From assembly GCF_015482585.1 (NCBI RefSeq), contig NZ_CP049742.1, forward strand, positions 1,911,277-1,975,276: 64,000 nt of DNA, written 5' to 3'. The position numbers and the translations under genes are program-made. Below the pieces are notes generated by a model. The model made no database searches. It was not told where the DNA came from and saw only the letters and a list, made by a program, of their open reading frames with translations. Within the stretch, counting starts at the first letter, position 1, and each line of letters starts with the position of its first letter. This document shows positions 56,836 to 64,000 of this stretch, one piece after another. Source of the DNA: Mangrovibacillus cuniculi (GTDB lineage: Bacteria > Bacillota > Bacilli > Bacillales > R1DC41).

Positions 56836-56862
56836 AAAAAAAGAAAGCATATCCTGCTTTCT
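56836..56862 (-). terminator. hairpin/terminator between des and desK
   Basis: Minus-strand AGAAAGCA, loop GGATA, TGCTTTCT, then a T-run, immediately before the desK ribosome binding site (AGGAG). It is short, so partial read-through is likely; it would give more des than desK-desR mRNA. Confidence 0.7.
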
Positions 56863-56872
56863 CTTCATACTA

Positions 56873-57871
56873 TCATTTTTGCAATGTTCGTAGGTCACCA
56901 AAACTGACAAACTTTTTCTGATTCTCATCATATAGTCTAAACTTTAAAGACTTTAAGGATGACCAAAGAGTAATGGTTGGTACGTTTTGTAACGGTTCTG
57001 AAGAGTTGTGCACATCCTCTAGCTTATAGTTTGGTACACGTGGACTCAAGTGATGCACATGATGGTAACCAATGTTACCTGTGAACCACTGAAGAACTTT
57101 CGGTAGTTTGTAATACGAACTACCTTCCACTGCTGCCGAAACATATTGCCAGTTCGCATCTGGCTCAAAGTATGAGTCTTCAAACGTATGTTGAACGTAG
57201 AACAACCAAACACCGATGGTTCCTGAGATTAGGAAGATTGGAGCTTGCACCAATAAGAATGCTTGCCAACCGATTGTTAAGCTAAGAATAGTCGCAATAA
57301 GTACAATTAATATATTTGTTAGGTACGTGTTTAGTCTTTCTTCTTTTCGTGCACCTTTACGGTTAAAACGATACGAGATAAGAAATACATATGTTGGTCC
57401 TAAACCAAACATCACTATAGGATTTCGGTATAATCGATAACCAATTTTCGTCCAGATGGATGCTTCTTGATATTCTTTTACCGTTAGAACCCAAATGTCG
57501 CCGACTCCACGCTTGTCTAAGTTACTACTAGTAGCATGGTGCATAGCATGTTCGTGCTGCCACTGTGAATAAGGTACTAGTGTTAATACTCCTGTTAAAG
57601 TGCCAACCCATTTATTTAGTTTACGATTTTTAAAAAACGAGTAGTGACAGCAATCATGGAAAATGATAAAGATCCTAGTTAATAAACCTGCGTTCACAAC
57701 CGCTAATCCTAATGTTAGCCAATACGATACAGAAAGACTCCAATAGGCTACTACCCAAATTGCAAGAAAAGGAAGTAAGGTGTTACACAATTGTCGTACA
57801 CTTCTCATCATTTCTGCTTTTTCATAAGGAGCAACTTGTTTTCGAAGTTGTCGTTGTTCTACTTGTGTCAT
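56873..57871 (-). CDS. des: fatty acid desaturase Des (acyl-lipid delta-5 type)
   Basis: 332-residue membrane di-iron desaturase that introduces a cis double bond into phospholipid acyl chains on cooling. The three His boxes are HDCCHYSFF (near 78), HEHAMHHATS (near 114), and HHVHHLSP (near 270). Four to six membrane helices are arranged around them. The ATG at 57871 (MTQVEQRQLRKQVAPYEK) has AAGGATG 8 bp upstream and aligns with B. subtilis Des; an ATG 8 codons earlier has no ribosome binding site. Activated by DesR from the boxes just upstream. Confidence 0.94.
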   Translation of the reverse strand: MTQVEQRQLRKQVAPYEKAEMMRSVRQLCNTLLPFLAIWVVAYWSLSVSYWLTLGLAVVNAGLLTRIFIIFHDCCHYSFFKNRKLNKWVGTLTGVLTLVPYSQWQHEHAMHHATSSNLDKRGVGDIWVLTVKEYQEASIWTKIGYRLYRNPIVMFGLGPTYVFLISYRFNRKGARKEERLNTYLTNILIVLIATILSLTIGWQAFLLVQAPIFLISGTIGVWLFYVQHTFEDSYFEPDANWQYVSAAVEGSSYYKLPKVLQWFTGNIGYHHVHHLSPRVPNYKLEDVHNSSEPLQNVPTITLWSSLKSLKFRLYDENQKKFVSFGDLRTLQK

Positions 57872-57905
57872 TGAGTGTTCATCCTTCCGTGACATCTTTT
57901 TTTTA

Positions 57906-57971
57906 AGTATATCTAGGAAAGAAAACCTTGTGCAGTCATGACTGTCATATCATATTTATGACAAATGTCAT
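57906..57971 (-). promoter_or_regulatory. des promoter with two DesR-like palindromes
   Basis: Minus strand -35 TGCACA (57929-57934), 17 bp, -10 TATACT (57906-57911). Directly upstream are two palindromes, ATGACTGTCAT (57938-57948) and ATGACAAATGTCAT (57958-57971). Their centres are about 21 bp apart, two helical turns, on the same face. This is the position expected for two DesR-P dimers contacting polymerase. The assignment to DesR is inference from context and symmetry. Confidence 0.75.
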
Positions 57972-58070
57972 ATCACTAGCCATTATTAGCAGATACTAAG
58001 ATTTTTATATTCTTATCCATATAGAAGAAACTATTTTGCTCTCTTTTCAAACTCAGAAAAATTACAATAA

Positions 58071-58161
58071 ACCGAAAGTGACTGCACAGGGATTTCCGCT
58101 CCAGGGGGACGCGTTCCACGGGGCGGGTTGCTGAGCCTCCTCGTCGCGTAAGATCGCGCTC
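58071..58161. repeat. GC-rich hairpin repeat, copy 7, left part
   Basis: ACCGAAAGTGACTGCACAGGG through GGGGCGGGTTGCTGAGCC to CGCGCTC. The short-form repeat is interrupted here by the IS element; it resumes at 59593. The last three bases CTC are the left copy of the target duplication. Confidence 0.92.
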
Positions 58162-58214
58162 TGAACTGCACCCCAATTGTTGGACACACATTCCACAGTT
58201 GGAGGTGTGTTTTT

Positions 58215-58709
58215 TTGTCCCAATTTTCTAAAGAACAAAAGTTACTTGCTGTTTATCGATATCAAACTGAAAATGTAAGTTATCGCTCGTTATCCAAAGA
58301 ACTAGGAATTGATCCTTCGGTCCTTCGACATTGGGTGGCATTAGTTCACTATCATGGAGATACTGCGTTTTCCTTTCCCTATACAAACTATTCTTCAGCC
58401 TTTAAACTAAAAGTAATTAAATCCGTTAAAGGCTTGGACTATTCTATTAGGAAAGCAGCTGCTATTTTTCAAATTCCTGATCCTTCTATGGTGCGTAAAT
58501 GGATTAGGAAGTGGGAAAGTCAAGGATCCCAAGCCTTTCAAGAAGAAGTGAGGCTAGTAGACATGACCAAATCAAAAAATACCAAACAAGATAAACAATC
58601 AAATCCATCAATAGAAGAACTTCAAAAAGAACTGGATTATCTGAGAATGGAAAATGCTTATTTAAAAAAGTTGAAAGCCTTAGTTCAGGAAAAATCACCA
58701 AAGAAATGA
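58215..58709 (+). CDS. IS3-family transposase OrfA
   Basis: 164 residues. Two helix-turn-helix segments of the InsE/OrfA type (SYRSLSKELGIDPSVLRHWV, about 19-38, and SIRKAAAIFQIPDPSMVRKW, about 77-96) bind the terminal inverted repeats. A leucine-zipper-like tail (IEELQKELDYLRMENAYLKKL) precedes the frameshift site. The start is TTG with GGAGGTG 7 bp upstream. It overlaps orfB by 4 bp (ATGA). Confidence 0.93.
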   Translation: MSQFSKEQKLLAVYRYQTENVSYRSLSKELGIDPSVLRHWVALVHYHGDTAFSFPYTNYSSAFKLKVIKSVKGLDYSIRKAAAIFQIPDPSMVRKWIRKWESQGSQAFQEEVRLVDMTKSKNTKQDKQSNPSIEELQKELDYLRMENAYLKKLKALVQEKSPKK

Positions 58710-59560
58710 AAGCCAAGGTAATATATGAACTAAGGCATGAATTCCCCGTTAAAGACCTAGTTAAAGTAGCTAGAATTTCAAGAAGCACTTACTATTTCAT
58801 TGTGAAGTGTTGGCAAAGAAAAGATCCTGATCGAAAATGGAAACGACGCATTAAATTCATCTATAAAAAACATAAAGGTCGATTAGGATATAGACGAATT
58901 ACAGACATTCTCCAAGAAAAGGGTCACTGTATAAACAAAAAGAAAGTCTATCGTATCATGGGTGATTTGGGGTTACGCTGTATAGTAAGAATGAAAAAAT
59001 ATCAATCGTACATCAGTGGGTTCGGAAAAGCTTCTGAAAACATATTAAATCGTAATTTCCATGCCTCAAAGCCCAATCAAAAATGGGTGACAGATATTAC
59101 GGAATTTAAACTATTTGGACAGAAACTATATTTCTCACCTATATTAGATTTATTTAATGGTGAGATTATTTCCTATACCCTTCAAACAAGACCGACATAC
59201 GATCTAGTAGAAGATATGATGCTCCAAGCCCTTACTCGTAAAAAAACAAGTGATGATTTATTAATTCACTCAGATCAGGGGTGGCATTATCGAATGCCCC
59301 AATATCGTCGATTATTGAAAGATCACAATATCACCCAAAGTATGTCTAGAAAAGGAAACTGTTACGATAACGCAGTTATAGAGAACTTCTTTGGGATATT
59401 TAAATCAGAATTTATACAGTTAGAACAATTTGAGAGTGTAGAGCACTTCATACATGAATTAGAAAATTACATTTTTTACTACAATAACTTAAGAATTAAA
59501 TCGAAACTAAATAGAAAAAGCCCAGTTGCCTATAGAAGAAATTATGAGCAAGCTGCTTAA
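58706..59560 (+). CDS. IS3-family transposase OrfB (DDE integrase)
   Basis: 284 residues from its own ATG. An HTH_21-type region (KHKGRLGYRRITDIL) is followed by the rve integrase core with the DDE triad: WVTDITEF (first Asp), LLIHSDQGWHY (second Asp), and NCYDNAVIENFFGIFKSE (Glu). It lies in the -1 frame relative to orfA. A shift at A AAA AAG (58664-58670) reads through without a stop to make an OrfAB fusion, the active transposase in this group. Confidence 0.94.
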   Translation: MKAKVIYELRHEFPVKDLVKVARISRSTYYFIVKCWQRKDPDRKWKRRIKFIYKKHKGRLGYRRITDILQEKGHCINKKKVYRIMGDLGLRCIVRMKKYQSYISGFGKASENILNRNFHASKPNQKWVTDITEFKLFGQKLYFSPILDLFNGEIISYTLQTRPTYDLVEDMMLQALTRKKTSDDLLIHSDQGWHYRMPQYRRLLKDHNITQSMSRKGNCYDNAVIENFFGIFKSEFIQLEQFESVEHFIHELENYIFYYNNLRIKSKLNRKSPVAYRRNYEQAA

Positions 59561-59592
59561 ATAATCTGTGTCCAATTTCAGGGGGCAGTTCA

Positions 59593-59657
59593 CTCCTGTG
59601 GGGTCTCAGTAACCCACCTTTCCCGTAGGAGTCGCCCCCTTCCGCTCCAATCCCAAA
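59593..59657. repeat. GC-rich hairpin repeat, copy 7, right part
   Basis: CTCCTGTGGGGTCTCAGTAA to CCGCTCCAATCCCAAAG, the remainder of the short-form repeat split by the IS. It starts with the right CTC target duplicate. Confidence 0.92.
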
Positions 59658-59723
59658 GTTTAATTTAACGAAAGCAGTATTTCTGCAGTTTTAAAAAGTA
59701 AATTACCTTTAAACATTATCAAC

Positions 59724-59756
59724 AAAGAGGTACATTCGTTTTGAATGTACCTCTTT
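59724..59756. terminator. terminator of the flavin monooxygenase gene
   Basis: AAAGAGGTACATTC pairs with GAATGTACCTCTTT around a 5-nt loop; 7 bp past the gene's stop on minus. Same GGTACATT core as other terminators here. Confidence 0.85.
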
Positions 59757-59762
59757 GACAAA

Positions 59763-60770
59763 TTATTGATTTAACATAGCCTCTGCTACAAGCTCATAGG
59801 AACGTTTTCTTTTTTCGTAGTCGTACATAATTGTCACTAACATAAACTCATCTACGTCATACTGCTTTTGCAAATGAAGTAATTTATCCCTTACTTGCTC
59901 TTTTGTTCCCACAATCATTCTTTCTCTATTTTGTCTTACTCGTTGTTGTTCAAAGAACGAATATGGATACGTACTCGCAACCTCTGGATTAGGAGTACCC
60001 TTTGAAGGCATTCCTTGTTCCAGCTGTATCAAGGATAAATCAATGCTAGAAGCTAGATAGTTTGCTTCTTCCTCTGTCTCTCCACATAAAACAAACACAG
60101 CTAGCATGCTATACGGATATTTAAGGTTGGCAGATGGCTTAAACTGCTGTTTATACGTTGTTAAGTTATGACCTGTGTACTCTGCCTGGATAAACTGAGC
60201 ATACGTATACGGCAAACCAAGCTCCGCTGCCAACTCCGCACTTGATGGACTGGATCCAAGTAGCCAAAGATCCGCTTTACTTTTAGGGATAGGTGTTGCC
60301 TTTAATCCATGATAAGGATGATTTATATCTACATCATCCTGTAAATATGCTCGCAATTCTTCTACTTGATCTTTAAACTGGTGGGTCATTGGTCTATTGC
60401 CATTGTTTAATGCAAGTGTTGCTCGTGGCATTCCACCTGGTGCTCGTCCAACGCCAACATCTACTCTCCCATGCGCTAGTGTCGCTAACACATTCATATT
60501 TTCCGCTACTTTATAAGAACTATAGTGAGGTAGCATAACTCCGCCAGAACCTACTCTAATCTTAGAAGTGTTAGCTGCTAGAAAACTCATTAGTACTTCT
60601 GGTGAAGAACCAGCTAGAGTGGAAGTATCATGATGTTCTGAAACCCAGAAGCGCATATACCCCAATTTTTCTACTAGTTTTGCTAATTCTACTGTTTCTT
60701 GCAATGCTTTTTCAGGAGACTTTCCTTCGGCTATCGGTGACTGATCTAGTACACTTAATTTTATACTCAT
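59763..60770 (-). CDS. LLM-class flavin-dependent oxidoreductase
   Basis: 335-residue luciferase-like monooxygenase (TIM barrel, FMN-using). Family blocks: LSVLDQSPIAEGKSPEKALQ at the start, YMRFWVSEHHDTSTLAGSSP (about 38-57), GGVMLPHYSSYKVAENMNVL, GRVDVGVGRAPGG and WLLGSSPSSAELAAELGLPY. These are typical of the YceB/YddN group of unknown substrate. The ATG at 60770 has GGAGGGGG 8 bp upstream. It lies downstream of ytpB on the same strand. Confidence 0.88.
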   Translation of the reverse strand: MSIKLSVLDQSPIAEGKSPEKALQETVELAKLVEKLGYMRFWVSEHHDTSTLAGSSPEVLMSFLAANTSKIRVGSGGVMLPHYSSYKVAENMNVLATLAHGRVDVGVGRAPGGMPRATLALNNGNRPMTHQFKDQVEELRAYLQDDVDINHPYHGLKATPIPKSKADLWLLGSSPSSAELAAELGLPYTYAQFIQAEYTGHNLTTYKQQFKPSANLKYPYSMLAVFVLCGETEEEANYLASSIDLSLIQLEQGMPSKGTPNPEVASTYPYSFFEQQRVRQNRERMIVGTKEQVRDKLLHLQKQYDVDEFMLVTIMYDYEKRKRSYELVAEAMLNQ

Positions 60771-60839
60771 CCGTTCCCCCTCCAATTCATGCCTTTTACT
60801 CTACAAGTGTTTGTATGTAACGTCTAGTAAATTGCTCAA

Positions 60840-61940
60840 TCAACTAATTGCTTTGGAAGGGCGAATGATTGGCTTAATTATTCGTTTAAATACATTTCTG
60901 TAAGCAAGACCATTCCAATAGAAGAAGTAACTCTCAAAGCCACCTTTTTTTAACACAGCCTTAGCCAATTTCTTGACGTGAGCCTGTTGTTCCACTTTTT
61001 GATCTGATAGATAAATTCCGACAATACCTCTATGAATCATCTGATGGAAACGCGCCTCTGGAAGTTGATTAATCGCTATATCAGCTTCCTCCATAAAATG
61101 CACTATTCTTTTAAACATTGTCTCTTGATCTGGGTAATACGTACAGAAATTTAAATCTCCGCCCTCGATGTCCTCTTGTTGATCAATAACATAATCTAAT
61201 AGAATGTGGACTCCTTGAACGTACGGAAAATACCCATTCATTATGCGCTTTGCTGTTTCCCTCGTAAAGTCAGTTTGATGAGCATGTGCAACCAATGAAA
61301 AAATACCAAGCGTGGAACCACTACATGCCGAAAATTCATGCCAGCCCATTTCTGGAAGATCTGATACATGTTTGTTATGCCAATTTTGCAAACGTGGCAC
61401 CCGTTCCTCGTGCGCAACATGTTTATGTATTTGTAAGTCACAATAATAACTGCACAAAGTATGGAGGTAACCCTTTATTATTGGATAATTAGGAAGTTGT
61501 TCAAGCGTATTTTGACAAGTTTTCACCAAATCAGCTAAATATCCTCCATCTTCTTGCTCTGCACGATACCTATAATACCGTTGAATAGGAGCACCCGGTG
61601 TCAATGCATCTTTCATCGATTGATGAAGCGCAGCAAAGTCTTTTGGGTCTAATGAGGTACTTCGATCACAAAGATTATCTAAGTAATCACTGATTGTTTG
61701 ATAAGCAACAATAAACGATATTATTGGTTCTTTTGCGTGTATGGAAACTAAAGCTAAAATACCCCCACCTTCACAGTGAAATGTTTTATCTTCAATACTC
61801 GCTAATGCTTGGGAGCGTAATTCTTTATCGGGAATTAGATGAGCTCTATTCTTCCAAGTTCTAATCTCATGATGTACATAAGGCAATACATGACGATAAA
61901 TCTTTGCCATTAAAGTAAATGGCTGTGTAGGGGTTTTCAT
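60840..61940 (-). CDS. ytpB: tetraprenyl-beta-curcumene synthase YtpB
   Basis: 366-residue DUF2600 terpene synthase, the first enzyme of C35 sesquarterpene synthesis; it converts heptaprenyl diphosphate to tetraprenyl-beta-curcumene. Conserved blocks: DKTFHCEGGGILAL, YQTISDYLDNLCDRSTSLDP (about 80-99, an Asp-rich metal region), FSACSGSTLGIF, HILLDYVIDQQEDIEGGDLNFC (near 240) and FFYWNGLAYR. Together with ytpA 16 bp upstream it forms the ytpA-ytpB operon of B. subtilis. Products are linked to membrane stability and spore resistance. Confidence 0.93.
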   Translation of the reverse strand: MKTPTQPFTLMAKIYRHVLPYVHHEIRTWKNRAHLIPDKELRSQALASIEDKTFHCEGGGILALVSIHAKEPIISFIVAYQTISDYLDNLCDRSTSLDPKDFAALHQSMKDALTPGAPIQRYYRYRAEQEDGGYLADLVKTCQNTLEQLPNYPIIKGYLHTLCSYYCDLQIHKHVAHEERVPRLQNWHNKHVSDLPEMGWHEFSACSGSTLGIFSLVAHAHQTDFTRETAKRIMNGYFPYVQGVHILLDYVIDQQEDIEGGDLNFCTYYPDQETMFKRIVHFMEEADIAINQLPEARFHQMIHRGIVGIYLSDQKVEQQAHVKKLAKAVLKKGGFESYFFYWNGLAYRNVFKRIIKPIIRPSKAIS

Positions 61941-61956
61941 CTTTGTTCTCCTTTCC

Positions 61957-62763
61957 TTAATCTACTACGTATCCTAATAATTTTAGCTGTGTACGAACAA
62001 ATTGTTCTGCATACATAAATACGTCTTCCCGCTCTGGCTCATTAAAGATTTCATGATATAAGTTCGGCCATTCTTTAAAATGAAGATCTGAACCTCTTAG
62101 CTGGTAAAACCACTCTTTCACAAGATCTTTATTTACAACTTGATCATCCCCAGCCTGCATTAGAAAAATAGGGATATCCTGTGTTTCTTGAATCTGTTCA
62201 AAAGCTATACCTATTGTCTTCACTAATTCTTGATACCATCTAACGGAAACTTTTGTTATATATAAAGAATCATTTGCTTCGAGTTCTTTTACTATTTGAT
62301 TTCTAGTAGCCATGTCTAAAGTTAATCCTGTTTTAAACTTTAATGTTGGAGAAAGAACATTTAGTCCTTTGGCCATAAGCTTTAGAAAGTTTGGTGGTTG
62401 TTGAATTAAGCCTAAGCAAGGAGATGATAAAATAACACCTGCTACATTCAGCTTTGATGTTTGTAACAAACGAATAGTAACTAATCCCCCCATACTATGA
62501 CCTAACAAGAATACTGGCACTTCAAACTGATAAGCTGCTTGCAACCACTGTTCAACTTCGTCTAAATATTGTTGAAAGGAGTCAATGTGTCCACGATCCG
62601 ACCTAGACTTAGCACCTTGACCAGGCAAGTCGCCCATGACAACGTGATAACCTGATGAACGCCACATTTCAATGAGCCAGCTATATCTACCGTGATGCTC
62701 CATTGCACCGTGTACAATCACCACAACGCCTTTAGGATTTCCTTCCGTTTCCCATTTCCACAT
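61957..62763 (-). CDS. ytpA: phospholipase/lysophospholipase YtpA (alpha/beta hydrolase)
   Basis: 268 residues. Monoacylglycerol-lipase-like hydrolase: oxyanion region VVIVHGAMEHHGRY (about 14-27), nucleophile elbow LLGHSMGGLV (Ser near 94), acid in QAGDDQVV, and catalytic His in YHEIFNEPER. In B. subtilis it makes the lysophospholipid antibiotic bacilysocin. Start ATG 62763 with GGTGAT upstream is preferred; the frame is open 37 codons further into the ytoA promoter. First gene of ytpA-ytpB, divergent from ytoA. Confidence 0.9.
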   Translation of the reverse strand: MWKWETEGNPKGVVVIVHGAMEHHGRYSWLIEMWRSSGYHVVMGDLPGQGAKSRSDRGHIDSFQQYLDEVEQWLQAAYQFEVPVFLLGHSMGGLVTIRLLQTSKLNVAGVILSSPCLGLIQQPPNFLKLMAKGLNVLSPTLKFKTGLTLDMATRNQIVKELEANDSLYITKVSVRWYQELVKTIGIAFEQIQETQDIPIFLMQAGDDQVVNKDLVKEWFYQLRGSDLHFKEWPNLYHEIFNEPEREDVFMYAEQFVRTQLKLLGYVVD

Positions 62764-62872
62764 ATTTATCACCATTCCTCTTTCCACAATAAAACTTATC
62801 ATACACGTAAATAATTTAAATAGCCAAACTTTAACTGATATACTTATAGTACATAAAAAAGGAGGGAAATTC

Positions 62873-63400
62873 ATGTTATATCCTTATCTAGATAAGTATC
62901 CCCAAATCGCTGAATCCGCCTTTATCGCCGATTACGTTACTATTTCAGGGGATGTTACAATCGGGGAAGAATCAACTGTTTGGTTCCAAACCGTTATTCG
63001 TGGAGACGTTTCTCCAACCATTATAGGGAATAAAGTAAATATTCAAGATTTGTGTTGTTTACACCAAAGCCCAAAATTTCCATTAATCATTGAAGATGAA
63101 GTAACGGTTGGACATCAAGTGACGCTCCATAGTTGTCACATTAAAGAAGGTGCCTTAATAGGAATGGGCTCCATTATTCTTGATGGAGCAGAGATTGGGG
63201 AAGGTGCTTTTATAGGAGCAGGTAGTTTGGTTCCTCCTGGAAAAGTCATCCCTCCGAATACGTTAGCCCTTGGAAGACCTGCAAAAGTCATTCGTGAACT
63301 TACAGAAGATGATAAAAAAGATATGAAACGCATTGTCCGTGAATATGCTGAAAAAGGACAGGTATATAAATTGCACCAAAAAAACGCAAGTCGTACATAA
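62873..63400 (+). CDS. ytoA: gamma-carbonic-anhydrase-like protein YtoA
   Basis: 175 residues, left-handed beta-helix of hexapeptide repeats (SGDVTIGEESTVWFQTVIRG, then IGNKVNIQDLCCLHQ). The zinc ligands of the gamma class are present as a His in CCLHQSP (near 64), and two in GHQVTLHSCHI (near 81-91). Catalysis is unproven for many homologues. RBS AAAGGAGGG, 8 bp before ATG; a TATACT -10 box lies at 62839-62844. Divergent from ytpA. Confidence 0.92.
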   Translation: MLYPYLDKYPQIAESAFIADYVTISGDVTIGEESTVWFQTVIRGDVSPTIIGNKVNIQDLCCLHQSPKFPLIIEDEVTVGHQVTLHSCHIKEGALIGMGSIILDGAEIGEGAFIGAGSLVPPGKVIPPNTLALGRPAKVIRELTEDDKKDMKRIVREYAEKGQVYKLHQKNASRT

Positions 63401-63410
63401 AGGTATCCTT

Positions 63411-63437
63411 CGATGCCAATGCTCTCCATTGGCATCG
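63411..63437 (+). terminator. weak hairpin after ytoA
   Basis: CGATGCCAAT pairs with ATTGGCATCG around a 7-nt loop, but only ATTCTAT follows, so termination would be modest. It lies 11 bp past the ytoA stop. Confidence 0.5.
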
Positions 63438-63500
63438 ATTCTATCATTGGTTGCAGTAATCCATACCTTTTCGCAACATAGTATGAAAGGGCGTGTAGTA

Positions 63501-64000
63501 ATGAAAAAGCCATTATTACTAGTAAGTATAATCACAACTAGCAGCTTTTTATTCTACTATACTGTAGAAAACTCTTTTTCCCCCTTACCCCAACCAACAT
63601 TCTCAGATGTAGATTATGAAGTCATAAAATTAGCTCCAAATGTATTGTTAGATGCTCCACTTATAAAACAAATGCCTGAATTACCTAGAGGTTGTGAGGT
63701 AACCAGCCTTGCTATGCTTCTTCAGCACGCTGGTGTGTCCGTTAACAAACTAACTCTTGCTGCGGAAATCCAGAAAGATCCAACACCTAAATTCGTAAAA
63801 GATGGAAAAACGTACTTTGGCAACCCACAAGTAGGGTTTGTTGGAAATATGTACACCTTCTCTAAACCAGGATACGGAGTGTATAGTAAACCGATTTCTG
63901 ACCTAGCAGAAAAATATTTGCCAGGGAAAATAGTTAATCTGTCCAATCGTTCCTTTAAAGAGCTTCAACTGTCTTTAACACTTGGAAAGCCAGTTTGGGT
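63501..64000 (+). CDS. C39-like peptidase, partial (runs off the window)
   Basis: The first 166 codons are present; the gene continues past the window edge. MKKPLLLVSIITTSSFLFYY is a signal peptide or anchor. The mature part begins near residue 45 (VLLDAPLIKQMPELPRGCEV), with the catalytic Cys in PRGCEVTSLAMLLQHAGV (near 62). This is the Peptidase_C39_2 (YvpB-like) pattern of secreted papain-fold proteins, whose His and Asp would lie beyond the window. RBS GAAAGGG, 10 bp upstream. Confidence 0.8.
   Translation, partial: MKKPLLLVSIITTSSFLFYYTVENSFSPLPQPTFSDVDYEVIKLAPNVLLDAPLIKQMPELPRGCEVTSLAMLLQHAGVSVNKLTLAAEIQKDPTPKFVKDGKTYFGNPQVGFVGNMYTFSKPGYGVYSKPISDLAEKYLPGKIVNLSNRSFKELQLSLTLGKPVW

Larger units (their letters stand above)
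58162..59592 (+). mobile_element. IS3-family (IS150-like) insertion sequence, 1431 bp
   Basis: Ends are imperfect inverted repeats: left TGAACTGCACCCCAATTGTT then GGACAC; right, read inward, TGAACTGCCCCCTGAAATTGGACAC written as its complement at 59568-59592. A 3-bp direct duplication CTC flanks it (58159-58161 and 59593-59595), as usual for the IS150 group. Joining the flanks restores an intact short-form GC-rich repeat. Two overlapping frames (orfA, orfB) with a slippery A AAA AAG at 58664-58670 are undamaged, so the element looks recent and possibly active. Confidence 0.95.

Noticed and set aside
63136-63535. Two overlapping minus-strand frames opposite ytoA
   Set aside because: Antisense to the beta-helix repeats of ytoA; Pro/Ile/Ser-rich artefacts of the hexapeptide coding pattern.

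Overview
The window is an AT-rich chromosomal segment from a member of the Bacillaceae. Its gene order follows the Bacillus subtilis rpsD-tyrS-acsA-acu-ccpA-aroA-ytx-murC-sftA-ytp-yto-trmB-amyX-dat-pepV-ytgP-ytfP-leuS-ytqAB-ytpAB-ytoA neighbourhood closely. Spore-associated genes (cse60, ytpA/ytpB, a SASP-like peptide), a putative SigB-type promoter, two T-box leaders and bacillithiol-linked ytxJ all fit an endospore-forming Bacillus relative. It is not B. subtilis itself: des-desK-desR sits inside this block, acuB is missing, and several extra genes are present (an FtsA paralogue, a class A PBP next to tyrS, an M48 protease carrying ankyrin repeats, and a PTS-IIC-like membrane protein).

Layout. 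1-7 kb: rpsD, a small membrane peptide plus an alpha/beta hydrolase, tyrS with its T-box leader, and a divergent class A PBP. 7-15 kb: acetate activation and its control (acsA, divergent acuA-acuC, with CodY-like and cre-like sites between them), the sodium stator motP-motS, ccpA and aroA. 15-25 kb: an FtsA paralogue, ytxG-ytxH-ytxJ behind a SigB-like promoter, an M29 aminopeptidase, murC and sftA. 25-34 kb: ytpR-ytpQ, PTS-IIC-like/ytpP, a lipoprotein, a DUF84 NTPase, ytoP, ytzB, ytnP, trmB, ytzH and ytmP. 34-47 kb: amyX, a frameshifted NERD-like gene, a cysteine synthase homologue, dat, pepV, M48-ankyrin, ytzE, ytzG, a frameshifted ytgP and ytfP. 47-64 kb: cse60, a CBO0543-type membrane protein, leuS-ytwF with a T-box leader, an MFS transporter, ytzC plus a SASP-like gene, ytqA-ytqB, des-desK-desR, an IS3-family element, a flavin-dependent monooxygenase, ytpA-ytpB, ytoA and the start of a C39-like peptidase.

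The intergenic DNA is the least ordinary part. A GC-rich, roughly 150-270 bp hairpin-forming repeat occurs seven times, in short and long versions; one copy has been split by an IS150-like element with a 3-bp target duplication. A second palindromic family always starts right after the T-tract of a rho-independent terminator, and it is expanded in tandem between both T-box terminators and their synthetase genes. Upstream of ytpR's 3' end lies a single 139-bp element whose sequence folds as a closing stem with three abutting arms.

I found no CRISPR array, tRNA, rRNA, prophage or recognisable defence island. Two genes carry apparent single-base deletions in homopolymer runs, which could be sequence errors rather than real inactivation.
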